DNA of 10,420 nt. Source: Oehlia diaphana. Lineage: Eukaryota > Glomeromycota > Glomeromycetes > Glomerales > Glomeraceae. The notes beneath the pieces are model-generated. The model was not told the origin of the DNA, did no database searches, and worked only from the letters and a program-made list of their open reading frames with translations. Below are positions 6,979 to 10,420 of this stretch, piece after piece; position 1 is the first letter of the stretch, and every line of letters begins with the position of its first letter. Location of the stretch: the NCBI GenBank assembly GCA_003833135.1, contig QZLH01000103.1, positions 42,284 to 52,703 of the forward strand, read 5' to 3'. The translations under genes were made by a program, and so were the position numbers.

Positions 6979-9058
6979 ATGTCCTGGCTAAGAAATATTC
7001 GGGTCGTAGTTGGTTTAGGCGAGTAAAATAAGAATATAAAATTTCGGCATCATCTCTTACGTTTTTAACATTTAATTTATCTTTATTAGATTTTGGCACT
7101 ACTTATTCGGTAAAGATAAATTATCAAAGATTAATACATCTATAAAAAAAAAGAAAAATAATGTATTATTATTATAGGGGTTCACTTATTGTCATGTTGA
7201 AAATAGCAAGGACATTCGCACAAACGATAAATGGCCAGGAGAAGTAAACTTGAAGACAAACACCGTACTTCAATACGATTCTAATTTCAGAAATGTCGTA
7301 GCATGGGGAAATGCGGCATTATCTAAACGACCGAATCCAAGGATTAGGAATGAAACAAGACCAGTTGAATTATTTAAATTATATTTGGGTAAATTAAACC
7401 AAGAACTTAGACCGAGACTACCGGCTGAACTTGGATCAGATGGTTATAAGAAGGCGATAACTGATTATCTGCGTGAACTTGGAGTGGTAAAAGAATTTTT
7501 TTTAAAAAAAAGAAAAGAAGTATTCTAGGTGGATTAATCTTTACATAATTCATTCTTTAGAGAATCAAGGAAATGGTTGAGAAATGGGAGGGAGTTGACT
7601 TTACAGAAAATGTTCTTTTTGTTCTTACCGTTCCTGCGGAATACTCAGAAATAGATCAAGATATTATGAGAAGATGCGCACATAAAGCGAACCTCATTAA
7701 AGATAAAGACTCACAAAGGCTACAATTTACCACAGAACGTATGTAAAATTTAGAAACAAAAACGATTATTCGTAGATATTAATTCATTTCTTTTTAACAG
7801 CCGAAGCTGCTGCAATTTATTGTATGGAAAGTAAACTAAAGGAATATAATCTGTTAAAGGCGGGAAGTAAGTGTCAAAATACTTAACTGAATATTTTTAA
7901 AAAATTAGGTATACAATTTTTTTTATTTGAATTTTTCTAGCGACATTTATGATTGTGGACTGCGGTGGTGGTACCGTAGACTTAACTACTCGTAAATTAA
8001 ATGGAATTGAACCGTTGCAATTGGGTGAAGTTACCGAACGTACTGGAGATTTCTGTGGAAGCACATTTATCGATAGATTATTTGTTGAGTTTTTACGGGA
8101 AAAACTTGGAACTAGTGCCATAGATCTATTAATAGAAAATCATTATGGTCAATTACAATATATGGTTCAAGAATTTTGTAGGCGTGTGAAAGAACCTTTC
8201 ACAGGAGATAATGTATTATTTCGTTATGATCTGGATATCGAAGAAAATGCTCCAGTTTTATTACAATATGTCAGTAAAGAAGTCAGAGAAATCATGGAAG
8301 AAGATGAATGGTTGATTGAAATTACATATCATGACGTAAAATATTGGTTTGATTATATTATAGACAGAATTATTAGTATGATACATGTACAACTTTCAAA
8401 TAGTATAAATAATGGAGAAACTTGCTCTGCAATGTTTTTGGTTGGAGGATTTAGTGAAAGCAAATATTTACAAAAAAGAATTAAACAAGAATTTCAAAAA
8501 GAGAATGAAGAGAATGAAATCAAAATTATTCCTCCTAATCAACCTATAGCAGCGATCGTTCGTGGTGCAGCTATGTATGGACTAAGTTTAAAAAATTCCT
8601 CTAATGCACATAGAATGGATAAACTTAAGCGATCAGTGATTCGTTCACGTACTTTAAAATTCACTTATGGTATAAAAATTTTAGGTAAATGGAATAGTCA
8701 AAAACATCCACCTAGCCGTAAAGTATTTGATGATAAAACTTATCTTTTTGAAACCTTTGTAAAAAGAGGAGTAGAAGTAGAAGTTGACAAAGAATTTCCA
8801 AAATCCGGTTATAAGCCTCTTAATTCATCTCAAAAAGCCTTAAAATTCGAATTGTATAAAACTACCAAACATAATGCAACATATCATGATGAAGATGGAA
8901 TGGAATTAGTAGGAACATTACGAATTCTCCTTCCAAATGGGTTTAATCATTCAATAACATTTGGATTTTCTTTTGGTCAAATGGAAATTACAGCATTTGC
9001 AAAAAATGAAACCAATGGACAGAATTTTCATACAAAATTCGATGTAAATGAACCTTAA
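6979..9058 (+). CDS. Hsp70-like ATPase, HSPA12-type, 6 exons, 576 aa
   Basis: Paralogue of the divergent neighbour. Exons: 6979-7018, 7090-7109, 7178-7486, 7561-7738, 7801-7866, 7941-9058; total 1731 bases, an exact multiple of three. The first intron is best read as GC-AG (TTAG followed by GCGAGT), giving MSWLRNIRVVVGLDFGTTYS; the other four are GT-AG, 62-74 bases. Motifs: phosphate-1 DFGTTYSGFTY (14-24), TTEPEAAAIYC (about 180-190), phosphate-2 VDCGGGTVDLTTRKL (210-224) with the usual Thr and Asp, and adenosine motif FLVGGFSESKYLQ (about 370-382). The long last exon carries the end of the ATPase domain and a divergent C-terminal region of about 170 residues ending in KFDVNEP, with no EEVD tail. 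ATP binding is well supported by motifs; client or partner is unknown. It ends 129 bases from the end of the convergent coiled-coil gene. Confidence 0.93.
7019..7089 (+). other. GC-AG intron (intron 1 of the plus-strand Hsp70-like gene)
   Basis: The exon ends GGT TTA G and the intron opens GCGAGT, close to the known GC-AG donor consensus (AG before GCAAGT), ending in attag at 7089. This restores VVVGL-DFGT, which parallels VVVAI-DFGT in the neighbour. The alternative GT donor in the same phase (GTTTAG at 7013) is a poor match and would delete Gly-Leu from the first beta strand. Confidence 0.65.
7090..7109 (+). other. 20-base microexon encoding the DFGT phosphate loop
   Basis: This exon is flanked by AG and GT in phases 1 and 0 and encodes DFGTTYS, the Asp codon being split with exon 1. 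The minus-strand paralogue has a microexon of identical size and phase at 6551-6570, encoding DFGTVSS. Conservation of size, phase and content in both genes supports both gene models. Confidence 0.9.
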
Positions 9059-9122
9059 GATATTAATTAATTTCTTTTTTTGATTAAATATCTGTATTTA
9101 TTTATACGAATATTGTATATTA

Positions 9123-9128
9123 AATAAA
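9123..9128 (+). terminator. Candidate polyadenylation signal of the plus-strand Hsp70-like gene
   Basis: AATAAA lies 65 bases after the TAA stop and is followed by a T-rich run, a plausible 3' end arrangement. The 129-base gap to the convergent gene must also hold that gene's 3' end, for which no AATAAA is visible on the minus strand. Confidence 0.4.
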
Positions 9129-9187
9129 AATTTTTTTTTTCTTACTTCAATAAGAATTATTATCAGTTGAATTTGATTTGTTAATTA

Positions 9188-10357
9188 TTAAACACTAGAA
9201 CATATATTTGACTGAGCTGACTGACTATCATCTTGCAAAGGTGGTTGCTCGGGTTTGGGTTTTTGAAAGATTATAGCTTTTGTATAAATTTGACGTTTTG
9301 ACTCATTACTGAATTCTTGTGCTATTAGGGGAAAGGAACAAATATCTACAATTAAGTTATCGATTCCATCATTTTCCCATTTTCCTTCCATATAGCTTGG
9401 ATCTATAATGTCATCACTTTTAGGCCAAATATATTCAACAACTGGTTGTTGAACTCTAAGTCGAAACCAAAATAAAGTAACAGTTCTTTTAATAATGTCA
9501 GCAGCCATGCCTTCGATTTCTTTTTTTTTTTCAGAATCACTTATCTTACGATAGTTACTAATTTCATTGTTTAATATATTTTGATAACCACTAACAAAGT
9601 TATGTGTAAATAATTTTTTTTTATTATCAATCATATCATTAAATCCCCTATTTCCAAGAGCTGCACAAACTTGTTGTCGTAATTTAATAGGTAATACTTT
9701 AGTTGATTCATCAATTCCAGAGCGTCTTTTTGCGAAATTACTTGTTAATTCTACTATTTCTTTAGTTTTATTAAATAGATGAGTTTCCATTCCATACGGT
9801 TGTTTTTGATATTTGTCTGGGTTATCAAAATATTCCTTCGCACTTTCACAAATTTGTTCGATAACATGACGTTGTAATACGGCTTTAACTAAGGGTTTGT
9901 TTTGATCTTTTTCTGTAATTATTGTATTGCTTTTATATTTTTTCAAGAGTTCTTGTATTTTAGAAGTATTAATGTCTATTTTACCTTTAATTACAGTATA
10001 ATCTTTTAAAGAATCCTGTAAGGATAAAATATCTTTTTTTAGATTAATAGGATTATTTTCATCATTATCTGATAATCGTGTATCGGTTGCAGCTCCAAGA
10101 GCATATTGATATTTAGAAGCTTCATTGTTTAATTCAATATTTTTTTGTTTTAACTCCTCAATTTCTTTTTCTTTATCTTTTAAAATTTTAATTAGGTCTT
10201 CATACATTTTTTCATAATCTGGGGAAGCGTTTGTATTGTTTGTGTTGTTTGTGCCATTATCGTTATTATTGATTTTTGAATTGGAAGCTTGAAGATGTTG
10301 TATTTGACCATCTTGAATCTCCTCAGATGAATCGGTTATCACATTATTATCTGTCAT
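9188..10357 (-). CDS. Coiled-coil protein of unknown function, single exon, 389 aa
   Basis: The frame is uninterrupted from ATG at 10357 to TAA at 9188 and needs no intron. I do not recognise a named domain. Visible parts: an acidic/polar start (MTDNNVITDSSEEIQDG); an Asn-rich linker (about 29-43); a Lys/Glu heptad-like coiled coil (about 47-83, DYEKMYEDLIKILKDKEKEI); a polar helical stretch (SLQDSLKDYTVIKGKID); and a longer, apparently globular C-terminal half holding Trp- and Pro-containing pieces (LFWFRLRVQQPVVEYIWP, GKWENDGIDNLIVDICSFP). The last residues are Pro/Gln/Ser-rich and probably disordered. No signal peptide or membrane segment is seen. Balanced amino-acid use and an A-rich leader before the ATG support a real, expressed gene. 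It may belong to a lineage-specific fungal family. Confidence 0.85.
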   Translation of the reverse strand: MTDNNVITDSSEEIQDGQIQHLQASNSKINNNDNGTNNTNNTNASPDYEKMYEDLIKILKDKEKEIEELKQKNIELNNEASKYQYALGAATDTRLSDNDENNPINLKKDILSLQDSLKDYTVIKGKIDINTSKIQELLKKYKSNTIITEKDQNKPLVKAVLQRHVIEQICESAKEYFDNPDKYQKQPYGMETHLFNKTKEIVELTSNFAKRRSGIDESTKVLPIKLRQQVCAALGNRGFNDMIDNKKKLFTHNFVSGYQNILNNEISNYRKISDSEKKKEIEGMAADIIKRTVTLFWFRLRVQQPVVEYIWPKSDDIIDPSYMEGKWENDGIDNLIVDICSFPLIAQEFSNESKRQIYTKAIIFQKPKPEQPPLQDDSQSAQSNICSSV

Positions 10358-10386
10358 GTTTTTTTTTTACTTTTTTTTACTTTACC

Positions 10387-10417
<31 letters not shown>

Positions 10418-10420
10418 AAA
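10387..10420. repeat. T11-A23 homopolymer junction at the window end
   Basis: Eleven T residues run directly into 23 A residues that reach the last base. Shorter T runs (10 and 8) lie just before. It could be a genuine poly(dA:dT) promoter tract upstream of the minus-strand coiled-coil gene, or a contig edge where assembly failed in a homopolymer. Confidence 0.7.

Noticed and set aside
7487..7528. Reading-through of exon 3 (peptide ending FFLKKRKEVF) as a truncated Hsp70
   Set aside because: It begins at a good GTAAAAG donor, and the downstream exon at 7561 restores the family sequence in phase, so this is intron sequence.
7897..8121. 74-codon minus-strand open frame inside the plus Hsp70-like gene
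   Set aside because: It is a shadow antisense to the phosphate-2 coding region.
1..10420. A defence, toxin or secondary-metabolite system
   Set aside because: No nuclease, reverse transcriptase, polymerase, synthase, toxin or array is visible. The intact genes are two Hsp70-like proteins and one orphan coiled-coil protein.

Overview
The window looks like nuclear DNA of a filamentous fungus, most likely a Glomeromycotina (arbuscular mycorrhizal) species of the Rhizophagus type. The signs are very high A+T content, short GT-AG introns of about 60-110 bases with AT-rich acceptors, A-rich leaders before start codons, and two atypical Hsp70 (HSPA12-like) genes, a family greatly expanded in those fungi. 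The organism is inferred from style and gene content, not proved.

Layout. (1) 157-2422, plus strand: an unrecognised multi-exon gene. It has an RS/RH-rich N-terminus built from 51-base tandem repeats, a basic/coiled middle and an Asp/Asn-rich tail. The exons splice in phase, but four lesions (one-base deletion, TGA, TAA, one-base insertion) make it a disrupted gene or one carrying assembly errors. (2) 2423-4586: a gene-poor AT-rich block with a 95-base diverged tandem repeat, a degenerate GATAT-rich repeat field, a 130-base MITE-like element with 26-base terminal inverted repeats, and a heavily decayed minus-strand coding remnant. (3) 4587-6715 (minus) and 6979-9058 (plus): two intact Hsp70-like paralogues, 7 exons/544 aa and 6 exons/576 aa, arranged head to head over a 263-base shared promoter region. 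(4) 9188-10357, minus: an intact single-exon gene for a 389-aa coiled-coil protein of unknown function, convergent with the second Hsp70 gene. The window ends in a T11-A23 homopolymer.

How the genes relate. The two Hsp70-like genes are clearly paralogues. They share a 20-base microexon carrying the DFGT phosphate loop and four intron positions, but differ in three other introns. The minus-strand copy has substitutions at two active-site positions of phosphate-2 (GGGAVN where the partner has GGGTVD), so the pair may combine a conventional and a weakened ATPase. The plus-strand copy appears to use a GC-AG first intron. Nothing here resembles a defence island, CRISPR array or biosynthetic cluster. 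The most interesting points are the Hsp70 pair, the decaying RS-repeat gene and the MITE.
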